14,780 nt of DNA, from NCBI GenBank assembly GCA_021793335.1, contig JAJYSW010000058.1:1-14780 (forward strand), written 5' to 3'. The notes under the pieces were generated by a model. It saw nothing but the letters and a program-made list of their open reading frames with translations, did not search any database and was not told the DNA's origin. A program made the position numbers and the translations under genes. Positions 6,520 through 13,663 of this stretch are shown here, piece by piece. Position 1 is the first letter of the stretch. Every line of letters starts with the position of its first letter. Source of the DNA: Actinomycetes bacterium (lineage in GTDB: Bacteria > Actinomycetota > Actinomycetes > Mycobacteriales > Micromonosporaceae).

Positions 6520-7638
6520 TCACAGCGGCGCGGGCACCGGGCGCTCGCCCGGGCCGGTATAGGCGCTGAGCGGCCTGATGAGCGAGTTCGCATCGAGCTG
6601 CTCGACGATGTGCGCGGTCCAACCGGTGATGCGGGAGGCGACGAACAGCGGCGTGAACATCGGGATGTCGAAACCCATGAGGTGGTAGGCGGGACCGGCC
6701 GGGAAGTCGAGATTGGGTTTGAGGCCCTTGAAATCCTGCATCGCGGCCTCGACCTCGTCGTACATCCGCACCCACTGCTCGCCGCCGGTGAGCGCGGCCG
6801 TCTCCGCGAGCGCGGCCCTCATGGTCGGCACGCGCGAGTCGCCGCCGCGGTAGACGCGGTGCCCGAAGCCCATGATCCGCTCCCCTGCCGCCAAGCGCTC
6901 GCGAATCCATTCGCGGGCGCGCGAAGGGTCTTCGATGTCGAGCATCATGCGCATGACCGCCTCGTTCGCGCCGCCGTGGAGGGGGCCCTTGAGCGCGCCG
7001 ATCGCAGCGGTGACGGCCGAGTAGATGTCGGAGAGCGTGGAGGCGACGACCCTGGCGGTGAACGTGGAGGCGTTGAAGCTGTGCTCGGCATAGAGGATCA
7101 TCGAGATCTCGAAGGAGCGCAGCACCTCCGGGGCCGGGACCCGACCGAAGCACATGTGGAAGAAGTTCTCGGCGTGGCTCAGGGCCGGGTCCGGCGGTAT
7201 CCGGTCGAGGCCCTTGCGGCGGCGGTGGACGTGTGCGATCACGGTCGGGAGTTTGGCGAACATGGATTCGGCCTTGGCGCGGTTGGCCTCCCGGCCGTTG
7301 TCGTCCTCGGCGGGGTCCTCGGCCCCCAGGGAGCTGATCGCGGTGCGCAGCACGTCCATCGGGTGGCAGTTATCGGGGGCGCGGTCGAGGAGGGCGATCG
7401 TCGAGCGAGTCACTTCCCGTTGTGCGCGTTCGCGTTCGGTGAACCGGACGAGCGTCTCGGCGTCGGGCAGTTCGCCGTACCAGATGAGGTGGGCGACCTC
7501 CTCGAAGGAACGGGATGCGGCCAGCTGGCCGACCGGGTAGCCGCGATAGGTCAGCGAGTTCGTCTCGGGGACGACCTCGCTGATCGCGGTCGTGTCGGCC
7601 ACGACGCCGGCCAGGCCCTTGTGGATGTCGGCGTTCAT
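6520..7638 (-). CDS. prpC: 2-methylcitrate synthase
   Basis: Condenses propionyl-CoA with oxaloacetate to 2-methylcitrate and CoA, the entry step of the cytosolic methylcitrate cycle. The 372-aa length fits the short citrate-synthase class to which PrpC belongs. Catalytic residues of the family are visible: His221 in LHGGANEAV, His260 in GFGHRVYRGGDSR and Asp311 in DFPAGPAYHLMG; His186 in EHSFNASTF binds oxaloacetate, and HPMDVLRTA (92-100) is the usual early motif. Last gene of the prp operon: its ATG (7636-7638) overlaps the prpB TGA as ATGA, with a GGGAGGG ribosome site inside the prpB end. Sequence alone cannot exclude some citrate synthase activity, but the neighbours prpB and prpD decide the role. 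Confidence 0.93.
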   Translation of the reverse strand: MNADIHKGLAGVVADTTAISEVVPETNSLTYRGYPVGQLAASRSFEEVAHLIWYGELPDAETLVRFTERERAQREVTRSTIALLDRAPDNCHPMDVLRTAISSLGAEDPAEDDNGREANRAKAESMFAKLPTVIAHVHRRRKGLDRIPPDPALSHAENFFHMCFGRVPAPEVLRSFEISMILYAEHSFNASTFTARVVASTLSDIYSAVTAAIGALKGPLHGGANEAVMRMMLDIEDPSRAREWIRERLAAGERIMGFGHRVYRGGDSRVPTMRAALAETAALTGGEQWVRMYDEVEAAMQDFKGLKPNLDFPAGPAYHLMGFDIPMFTPLFVASRITGWTAHIVEQLDANSLIRPLSAYTGPGERPVPAPL

Positions 7639-8540
7639 GCTTCCCTCCCGGGGATGTCGAAATCGAACAGCTCCTGATCGAACGCGGCGTAGGAGGCGTA
7701 GTCGACCAGGTCGTAGAGCCGTGCACGGGTCTGCATGCGGGCGACCAGGGCCGCCTGCGTCCCTTCGTCCCTCAGGGTCGACAGCAGCTCGTCGACCGCG
7801 CCCATCGCCGCGCGCAGACTGGAGACGGGCCAGATGACGAGGTTGTAACCGAGGTCTTCGAGCCGACGGGCCGACAGGTTCGGGGACGTCCCGAACTCGG
7901 TCATGTTGGCCAGCAGCGGGACGTCGAGGGCCTCGCGGAAGGCCGCGAACTCGGCTTCGGTGCGCAGGGCCTCGGGGAAGACCATGTCCGCCCCTGCGTC
8001 CACATAGGTTTTCGCACGGTCGATCGCGGCGTCCAGCCCTTCGACGGCACGGGCGTCGGTGCGGGCGCAGACGATGAAATCCGGGTCGGTGCGGGCCCTC
8101 ACCGCGGCCGCGACGCGGCGGGCCATCTCCGCCGCGGGCACGACGGCCTTGCCGTCGAGGTGCCCGCAGCGCTTCGGGTTCACCTGGTCTTCGAGATGGC
8201 AGCCGGCGAGCCCGGCGTCCTCGAACGCGCCGATCGATCTGGCCACGTTGGACACCTCGCCGAAACCGGTGTCGGCGTCGATGAGTGTGGGCAGATCGGT
8301 GGCGCGGGCGATCTGGCCGCCTCGGCCGGCGACCTCGGTCAGCGTGGTCAGACCGATGTCGGGCAGCGCCAGGTCGGCCGCGAGCGCCGCGCCGGAGACG
8401 TAGACGCCGTCGAAACCGTGGTCGGCCACGGCGCGGGCCGCCAACGGCGAGAACGCTCCGGGCAGGCGCTGCAGACGGCCGGAGGCCAGCCCCTCGCGCA
8501 GACGGCGGCGTTTCTGCGCAGGTGTGATTCGCCCTGTCAT
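7635..8540 (-). CDS. prpB: 2-methylisocitrate lyase
   Basis: Cleaves 2-methylisocitrate to pyruvate and succinate, the last step of the methylcitrate cycle. It belongs to the PEP mutase/isocitrate lyase superfamily (TIM barrel, Mg-dependent). The catalytic loop KRCGH is at 123-127 with nucleophile/acid Cys125. Metal and substrate residues are in DADTGFG (88-94) and HLEDQ (115-119). The length of 301 aa is normal for PrpB, much shorter than isocitrate lyase. ATG 8538-8540 overlaps the prpD stop as ATGA, and its own stop overlaps prpC as ATGA, so translation is probably coupled along the operon. No odd features. Confidence 0.94.
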   Translation of the reverse strand: MTGRITPAQKRRRLREGLASGRLQRLPGAFSPLAARAVADHGFDGVYVSGAALAADLALPDIGLTTLTEVAGRGGQIARATDLPTLIDADTGFGEVSNVARSIGAFEDAGLAGCHLEDQVNPKRCGHLDGKAVVPAAEMARRVAAAVRARTDPDFIVCARTDARAVEGLDAAIDRAKTYVDAGADMVFPEALRTEAEFAAFREALDVPLLANMTEFGTSPNLSARRLEDLGYNLVIWPVSSLRAAMGAVDELLSTLRDEGTQAALVARMQTRARLYDLVDYASYAAFDQELFDFDIPGREA

Positions 8541-10042
8541 CGGAAGAGTCCTTCCCCGGTCGCCCCGGTGAGCGCCCCGGCCGGGGCGGCGAGGTTCAAC
8601 ATCCGGACCTCTTCCGCGTCGAGCGTCTCTATACGGCAGGCCAGTTCGAGGAACCGGTCCTGTTCGGCGGTTTCGATCACGCCCTCAGCGAGGGCGCGGA
8701 ACTTCGCGATGTACTCCGCGCGCCCGAAGGGACGAGCGCCCCTGGGGTGGGCGTCGGCCACGGCGATCTCGTCGACGATCACGGTCCCGTCATCGAGCCT
8801 GACCTCCACGCGGCCGCCGAAGGCCCGCTCATCGGGGTCCGGGTCGTGGTAGCGGCGCGTCCACTCCGGGTCCTCGGTGGTCCGGATCTTGTGCCACAGC
8901 GACACCGTCGAGGGCCGGTGCGCCCGTTCGCTCGTGTAGGAGCGCTCGTGGTGCCAATCCCGGTCCTCCAGGGCGACCGCGAAGATGTACATGATCGAGT
9001 GGTCGAGGGTCTCGCGGCTGGCGTCGGGATCGGTCTTCTGCGGGTCGTTCGCCCCGGTGCCGATCACGTTGTGCGTGTGGTGGCTGGTGTGGATGAGGAT
9101 CGAGTCGACCCGCGAGAGGTCGCCGATCTCGGGGGCCATGCGTCGGGCCAGGTCGATGAGGGCCTGGCTCTGGTACTCGGCGGAGTGCTCCTTGGTGTAG
9201 GTGTCGAGGATCGCCCGTTTGGCCTCGCCCGACTCCGGCAGCGGCACCTCGTAGCGGGCCTCGGGGCCGCCGAGGAGACGTGCGATGACGCCGTCCTCGC
9301 CCTCCCAGATCGGCGAGGGCGCGCCCTCACCGCGCATCGCCCGGTCCACGGCCTCGACCGCGGCCTTCCCTGCGAACGCGGGAGCGTACGCCTTCCACGA
9401 GGAGATCTCGCCCTTGCGCGACTGCCTGGTGGCCGTCGTGGTGTGCAGGGCCTGACCGACCGCCTGGTAGATCACCTCGGGGGCCAGATCCAGCAGTGTG
9501 CCGATCCCGGCCGCCGCCGAGGGGCCCAAGTGCGCGATGTGGTCGATCCGGTGCTCGTGCAGGCAGATTCCACGCACGAGGTCCACCTGGATCTCGTAAC
9601 CGGTGGCGATGCCGCGGACCAGTGCCCGGCCGTCGAGGCCGCGATGCTGGGCGACCGCGAGGATGGACGGGATGTTGTCCCCCGGGTGCGAGTAGTCGGC
9701 GGCCAGGAAGGTGTCGTGGAAGTCGAGTTCGCGCACCGCGACGCCGTTGGCCCAAGCGGCCCACTCCGGGGAGACGCGCACTCGCGGGCCCTCGCCGAAC
9801 ACGGCGGAACCGGGCGTGTACGGATGGGCGAGCGCCTGCGCGCGGGCGTTCGCCACGGGCGCTCTGGCGAGCGCGGCCACGGCGACGGCCGCGTTGTCGA
9901 CGACCCGGTTGCCGATCATCTCGGCGACCTCCCGCACGACCGGGACCGGGTCGGCCGCGACCTGGGCGATCTTCCAGGCCAGCTGCCCCTCGCGAGGCAG
10001 TCCCTCGCGGGAGGAGTGCGTGCGGACACGATGTGCGATCAT
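8537..10042 (-). CDS. prpD: 2-methylcitrate dehydratase (MmgE/PrpD family)
   Basis: Dehydrates 2-methylcitrate toward 2-methyl-cis-aconitate in the methylcitrate cycle; PrpD is cofactor-independent, unlike AcnD. The 501-aa protein shows MmgE/PrpD landmarks: ELDFHDTFLAADYSHPGDNIPSILAVAQ (N-terminal helical domain), GYEIQVDLVRGICLHEHRIDHIAHLGPSAAAG, TRQSRKGEISSWKAYAPAFAGK, and the C-terminal domain with DHSIMYIFAVALEDRDWHH. The reading frame is open on the minus strand far upstream (to 11938), but ATG 10042 is the real start: it has GGGAGA 6 nt upstream, overlaps the thioesterase stop as ATGA, and begins the conserved region. The rest of that frame is antisense to prpR. An Fe-S aconitase for the isomerisation step is not encoded here. 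Confidence 0.92.
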   Translation of the reverse strand: MIAHRVRTHSSREGLPREGQLAWKIAQVAADPVPVVREVAEMIGNRVVDNAAVAVAALARAPVANARAQALAHPYTPGSAVFGEGPRVRVSPEWAAWANGVAVRELDFHDTFLAADYSHPGDNIPSILAVAQHRGLDGRALVRGIATGYEIQVDLVRGICLHEHRIDHIAHLGPSAAAGIGTLLDLAPEVIYQAVGQALHTTTATRQSRKGEISSWKAYAPAFAGKAAVEAVDRAMRGEGAPSPIWEGEDGVIARLLGGPEARYEVPLPESGEAKRAILDTYTKEHSAEYQSQALIDLARRMAPEIGDLSRVDSILIHTSHHTHNVIGTGANDPQKTDPDASRETLDHSIMYIFAVALEDRDWHHERSYTSERAHRPSTVSLWHKIRTTEDPEWTRRYHDPDPDERAFGGRVEVRLDDGTVIVDEIAVADAHPRGARPFGRAEYIAKFRALAEGVIETAEQDRFLELACRIETLDAEEVRMLNLAAPAGALTGATGEGLFR

Positions 10043-10428
10043 TCGGGTTCTCCCTGCGGTGTTCCGGTACTCCAGGCTTCGGGGGGTTCGGTGGCGACCA
10101 TGTGGAAGCGCCCGCGCACGGCCTCGCGGCGCTCGCCGGTGCGCAGCGCCTCGGCGATCACCACGACCGAGACGGTCATGGAGCGCCGGCCGCGCCGCTC
10201 GACGGCGGCCGTGGCCTCGACCAGATCGCCGGGTGCGATCGGTCGCGAGAATTCGATGCCGTCGGCGCCGGCGCACACCACGTCGGTGCGGGCCTCCCTG
10301 CTCGCGGCGACGAACGCGGCCCGGTCCATCAGCGCGATGGCCGCCCCGCCGAACAGCGTGCCCCGGTGGTTCAACTGCTCGGGAAAGACCACATCGGCGA
10401 TCGTCGGCCCGGTCTGCGCGCTTGCCAC
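10039..10428 (-). CDS. Hotdog-fold acyl-CoA thioesterase (YciA/BFIT-like)
   Basis: Single-domain hotdog protein of 129 aa, likely hydrolysing acyl-CoA to acid and CoA. The motif VVFPEQLNHRGTLFGGAAIALMDRAAF is characteristic of the YciA/ACOT-type group; Asn20 and Asp35 are the expected active-site residues. SRPIAPGDLVEATAAVERRGRRSMTV forms the remaining sheet. The frame is open to 10584, but the GTG at 10428 is preferred: an AAGGGAG site (10438-10444) lies 9 nt upstream, and the longer version would cross the promoter and TGTGAAA box. First gene of the operon, linked to prpD by an ATGA overlap. The coupling suggests a role in propionyl-CoA or other short acyl-CoA control, for example releasing free CoA. 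Substrate is not shown by the sequence. Confidence 0.85.
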   Translation of the reverse strand: MASAQTGPTIADVVFPEQLNHRGTLFGGAAIALMDRAAFVAASREARTDVVCAGADGIEFSRPIAPGDLVEATAAVERRGRRSMTVSVVVIAEALRTGERREAVRGRFHMVATEPPEAWSTGTPQGEPE

Positions 10429-10461
10429 GGAGGCACGCTCCCTTCCTCTGTGAGGGGTATG

Positions 10462-10495
10462 TTTCACAGTATGCACATGTCGGAGGATCTTTGAA
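10462..10495 (-). promoter_or_regulatory. Candidate promoter and PrpR box of the prp operon
   Basis: On the minus strand TTCAAA (10490-10495) and CATACT (10468-10473) are 16 bp apart, with a TG just before the -10. Directly downstream is TGTGAAA (complement of TTTCACA, 10462-10468), the same heptamer found twice before prpR. A regulator bound there would cover the -10 and start site. Confidence 0.45.
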
Positions 10496-10538
10496 GCACC
10501 TGTAAATGTGGTTTCTTGTGGAAATTTTCCGGCACTTC

Positions 10539-10554
10539 TGTGAAATTTGTGAAA
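10539..10554 (+). promoter_or_regulatory. TGTGAAA direct repeat before prpR, candidate operator
   Basis: TGTGAAA at 10539-10545 and again at 10548-10554, 9 bp apart, end 10 nt before the prpR ATG and include the ribosome site AAAGGA (10552-10557). An 11-bp symmetrical GGAAATTTTCC (10520-10530) lies just upstream. The A/T richness of this patch stands out from the surrounding GC-rich DNA. Binding of PrpR to its own leader is an inference. Confidence 0.45.
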
Positions 10555-10564
10555 GGACGTGGTC

Positions 10565-11989
10565 ATGGCGTTGAAGAAGGCCAAGGTCGGCCTGCGGCTG
10601 CGCCGGTTCCGCGAAGAGCAGGGCCTGACGCAGGCCGCCCTGGCCTCGGCGCTGGGGATCTCGACGAGCTATGTGAACCAGATGGAGTCGAATCAGCGGC
10701 CCATCACCGGGCCGGTGCTGCTGCGCCTGGTCGAGGTCTACGACGTCGACGTGCAGCGGTTCTCCGCCTCGGAGAGCGACCGCCTCGCCGCCCAAGTGGG
10801 AGACGCGCTCGCCGACACCGCGCACACCGAACGCGTCCCGGCGGGCGAGGTCCGCGAGCTCGCCGAGTCGATGCCGGAACTGGCCCAGTACATCGTGGAC
10901 CTGCACCGCCGGTACCGGCACGCCTTGGAGCGCAACGCGGCCATGAGCGCCGAGCTCGACGCGGGGGCCTCCACGACGGCCCACGAGGAGGTCCGCGATC
11001 TGTTCTACGCCGGGCGCAACCACGTGGCCGCGCTCGACGAGGCCGCCGAGCGGGCGCACGCCGCGGCGGCCCTGGACCCGGCCGATCTCGCCGGAGGGTT
11101 GACCGCGCTGCTGCGCGAACGGCACGATACCGTCGTCGCCGAGCTCGAACCGGACGAAGGCGACCGCGTGAAACGCCGCTTCGACCCCAGGACGCGTCTG
11201 CTGGGCCTGTCGCCGCACCTGACGGCGGGACAACGGGCGTTCCAGCTCGCCACGCACCTGGCGCTGGCCGAATACGGCGACCTCATCGACGCCGAGATCG
11301 CCGCCGCCGACCTCTCGGGGGACGAGGCGCGCGGCCTGGCCCGGATCGGGCTGGCGAACTACTTCGCCGGGGCCCTGATCCTGCCGTACGGGCCGTTCCT
11401 GCGCGCCGCAGAGGAGCTGCGGTACGACATCGATCTGCTCGCCGGCCGGTTCAGGGTCGGCTACGAGACCGTCGCGCACCGCCTGAGCACGCTCCAGCGG
11501 CCCGGCGCCCGGGGCGTGCCCTTCTTCTTCGTCCGCGTCGACCGCGCCGGCAACATCTCGAAACGCCAGTCCGCCACCGACTTCCATTTCTCCCGTGTCG
11601 GCGGCAGCTGCCCGCTGTGGAACGTCTACGAGGCGTTCGCCCATCCCGGCGAGATCCGCACCCAGCTCGCCCAGATGCCCGATGGGCGCGCCTACCTGTG
11701 GGTGGCGCGCACCGTGGCCCGCCGCCACGGCGGCTTCGGCACCCCGGCCAAGACCTTCGCCATCGGACTGGGCTGCGACCTCCACCACGCCCACCGGCTC
11801 GTCTATGCCGACGGCCTCGACCTCGCCAATCCCGCCAAGCTCACGCCGATCGGCCCCGGGTGCAAGGTCTGCGATCGCACCGGCTGCCCGCAACGGGCCT
11901 TCCCCGCCATCGGGCGACCGCTGGACGTCGACGACCACAGCAGCCGTTTCACCCCGTATCCCTCACTCGCCGATACCGATTCGCGCTGA
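10565..11989 (+). CDS. prpR: PrpR/RamB-type XRE regulator of propionate catabolism
   Basis: Cytoplasmic regulator of 474 aa in the RamB/PrpR family, which controls the methylcitrate cycle and glyoxylate genes in mycobacteria and corynebacteria. An XRE helix-turn-helix is at about 8-65 (EEQGLTQAALASALGISTSYVNQMESNQRPIT). The middle (about 200-310) corresponds to the ImmA/IrrE peptidase-like domain, but the HExxH zinc site is missing (RIGLANYFAGAL at 260-270), so proteolysis is unlikely. The C-terminal DUF2083 domain has GVPFFFVRVDRAGNISKR and cysteines 349, 404, 433, 436 and 441 (GCKVCDRTGC), placed as expected for the Fe-S ligands reported in mycobacterial PrpR. ATG 10565 with AAAGGA 7 nt upstream is preferred over GTG 10559. 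Divergent from the thioesterase-prpDBC operon, its evident target. Family members can sense acyl-CoA; activator or repressor role is not decidable here. Confidence 0.91.
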   Translation: MALKKAKVGLRLRRFREEQGLTQAALASALGISTSYVNQMESNQRPITGPVLLRLVEVYDVDVQRFSASESDRLAAQVGDALADTAHTERVPAGEVRELAESMPELAQYIVDLHRRYRHALERNAAMSAELDAGASTTAHEEVRDLFYAGRNHVAALDEAAERAHAAAALDPADLAGGLTALLRERHDTVVAELEPDEGDRVKRRFDPRTRLLGLSPHLTAGQRAFQLATHLALAEYGDLIDAEIAAADLSGDEARGLARIGLANYFAGALILPYGPFLRAAEELRYDIDLLAGRFRVGYETVAHRLSTLQRPGARGVPFFFVRVDRAGNISKRQSATDFHFSRVGGSCPLWNVYEAFAHPGEIRTQLAQMPDGRAYLWVARTVARRHGGFGTPAKTFAIGLGCDLHHAHRLVYADGLDLANPAKLTPIGPGCKVCDRTGCPQRAFPAIGRPLDVDDHSSRFTPYPSLADTDSR

Positions 11990-12014
11990 GGCGGTCGATT
12001 CCCGCAGAGGAACC

Positions 12015-12032
12015 GGGCGCTCAGGAGCGTCC
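12015..12032. terminator. Weak hairpin between convergent prpR and monooxygenase genes
   Basis: GGGCGC (12015-12020) and GCGTCC (12027-12032) pair with one G-T wobble around a 6-nt loop. It overlaps the last codons of the leftward gene and lies 26 nt beyond the prpR stop. No T run; weak candidate only. Confidence 0.25.
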
Positions 12033-13046
12033 TATCGCCCGAAGGAGGCCGTCGCGGACTCTGGCGCGCCGCCCCGATGCCAGCGACACGTTCATGACCA
12101 TGCTGGAGGCGGCTCTGATGAGCTGCGGGGCGACGAGCCGCCGCCGACGATAGCGACGCAGGGCCTCCGCGGGCCGGTGCCGGTTCAAGAGGGCTCCGAG
12201 CGCGACGGCGTCGAGCATCGATTCGCAGGCGCCCCGCCCCAGGCTCGGGGTCATGGCGTGAGCCGCATCGCCGATCAGGACGGCACGGCCGCGGACCGAG
12301 GAGAGCAGGTTCCGGGAGACGCTGATGCCGTTGACGAGGGTCTGTTCGGCCTCGGCCGCGGCGACGGTCTCCCGCACCGGGGCCGGGAAGTCCCGGACGG
12401 CGCGCCTCAAGTGGCGCAGACCGTCCTCGACGCCGTCGAAACGCTGTTCGGGGAACGCGGTGAACCAGTTGGTGCGGTGTGCCGCCACCGGTGAGATGCC
12501 GAACAGTCGGCCGTTCCCCCAGTATTCGGTGACCTCGCCTCCGGAGTGATCGCCGTCGATCACACCGCGGAGGACCGTCGTGCGGCGTGGGCGTGCTGCG
12601 GACCCGTCGCCCCAGTGATCACGGCGCACGACGCTGTGCACGCCGTCGGCTCCGACGATGACGTCGCCCGCGAGCGCCCGGCCGTCCGGAACACGCGCGT
12701 CCCGCCACCGCACCGACGCCGGGAGCGCCCCGCGGAGCATGCGATGGAGATCCGTGCGTCCGATCATCACGACGTCCTGCTCGGGCAGCCTCGTCAGGAG
12801 GCGGCCGTCCGCGCTCCGGATCGTCGCCTTCGAGGCGTGCACGCCCTGTTCACGGATGGATCGGCCGAGGCCGATCCGGTCCAGGGCGGCCATCGCCGCA
12901 GGCCATAGCCCGAACGCGGTGCCCACTTCGCGTTCCTCGGGCCTGCGTCCCTGTTCGTGCAGGACGATGTCCCAGTCCGGTCGCCGCAGCGTCGCCGCGA
13001 GCGTCAGCCCCGCGATGCCGCCTCCGACGATGTGAATGGTCGACAT
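12021..13046 (-). CDS. FAD-dependent monooxygenase (group A, PHBH fold)
   Basis: Single-component flavoprotein of 341 aa that should use FAD and NAD(P)H to oxygenate a small, probably aromatic, substrate. The FAD Rossmann motif GGGIAG is at 8-13 (IHIVGGGIAGLTLAATL), the DG motif GADGVHS at 132-138, and the GD motif IGDAAHAMTPSLGRGA at 258-273. The stretch after the GD motif reads GACESMLDA rather than the usual GANQAIEDA, a mild variation. The protein is shorter than phenol-type hydroxylases and lacks a C-terminal thioredoxin-like domain. ATG 13046 leaves the FAD motif at its normal position; there is no purine-rich ribosome site, but TAAACT lies 6 nt upstream, so a leaderless mRNA is likely. 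Divergent from a TetR gene with a shared palindrome. The substrate is unknown; an antibiotic-modifying or catabolic role are both possible. Confidence 0.87.
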   Translation of the reverse strand: MSTIHIVGGGIAGLTLAATLRRPDWDIVLHEQGRRPEEREVGTAFGLWPAAMAALDRIGLGRSIREQGVHASKATIRSADGRLLTRLPEQDVVMIGRTDLHRMLRGALPASVRWRDARVPDGRALAGDVIVGADGVHSVVRRDHWGDGSAARPRRTTVLRGVIDGDHSGGEVTEYWGNGRLFGISPVAAHRTNWFTAFPEQRFDGVEDGLRHLRRAVRDFPAPVRETVAAAEAEQTLVNGISVSRNLLSSVRGRAVLIGDAAHAMTPSLGRGACESMLDAVALGALLNRHRPAEALRRYRRRRLVAPQLIRAASSMVMNVSLASGRRARVRDGLLRAIGRS

Positions 13047-13052
13047 GAATCG

Positions 13053-13071
13053 AGTTTACAACATTTGTTGT
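13053..13071. promoter_or_regulatory. TetR operator overlapping the monooxygenase -10 box
   Basis: ACAACATTTGTTGT (13058-13071) is an inverted repeat with 6-bp arms around TT. On the minus strand TAAACT (13053-13058) touches it and ends 6 nt before the monooxygenase ATG, fitting a leaderless start. On the other side the palindrome ends 4 nt before the TetR ATG at 13076. Binding would silence both genes. Confidence 0.65.
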
Positions 13072-13075
13072 TACC

Positions 13076-13627
13076 ATGTGGCCCATGGGACGACGCGACG
13101 ACCTGGTGAACGCCGCATTGCTGGTGCTGGCCGAAGGGGGACTGAAGGGTCTGACGCACCGGGCCGTGGACGCCGAGGCCGGCCTGCCCAGCGGGAGCAC
13201 CGCGAACCTCTTCCGCGACCGAGCGAGCCTCGTCCGTGCCCTCCTCGACGAGATGGAACGCCGCGACTGGGGCCATTTCCACACAGGCCCGGAAGGCCGG
13301 CCCCATCCCGAACCGCGCGGCGCCGAGGAGGTGGCGCGGCTGCTCGCCGACGGGGCCGCGCGCATGATCGAGCCCGCGCAGGCGCCGGTGACTCGGGCAC
13401 GCCTGGCCCTGTCCTTCGCGTACGCCGACGAAGTGCGCGAGGGTCACACGAGGCTCCTCGCGGCCTTGACGCGGACGATGGCCTCGGCCGGGATCAGCGC
13501 CCCCGCCGACCGGGCCGCGCCCGTCGCGGCGCTCCTGGACGGCGCGCTGCTTCACGCGCTGACCGTTTCACCCGGGCCCCTGGACCGGGCCTCGCTCACT
13601 CGCGCGATTCGCTCGCTCCTGGAGTGA
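13076..13627 (+). CDS. TetR-family transcriptional regulator
   Basis: A 183-aa one-component regulator. The helix-turn-helix is at about 5-50 (DDLVNAALLVLAEGGLKGLTHRAVDAEAGLPSGSTANLFRDRASL); the remaining helices (60-183) would bind a ligand. The start may be ATG 13076 (MWPMGRR) or ATG 13085 (MGRRDD). Neither has a ribosome binding site; 13076 is kept because it sits immediately after the operator, as expected for a leaderless message, but the shorter form looks more like other family members. It is divergent from the monooxygenase, its likely target along with itself. It converges with the short-chain dehydrogenase gene, 36 bp away, with no clear terminator in between. Effector unknown. Confidence 0.86.
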   Translation: MWPMGRRDDLVNAALLVLAEGGLKGLTHRAVDAEAGLPSGSTANLFRDRASLVRALLDEMERRDWGHFHTGPEGRPHPEPRGAEEVARLLADGAARMIEPAQAPVTRARLALSFAYADEVREGHTRLLAALTRTMASAGISAPADRAAPVAALLDGALLHALTVSPGPLDRASLTRAIRSLLE

Positions 13628-13663
13628 TCGGCTCGGGCGCGCTCGCGGCCCCAGGACGGCCCG

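Noticed and set aside
10043..11938. Minus-strand frame of prpD staying open for a further 632 codons, giving a 1133-aa reading frame.
   Set aside because: It runs antisense to prpR, which has strong family matches; the upstream part is an Arg/Gly/Asp-rich shadow translation caused by GC bias, and prpD has its own ribosome site at 10042.
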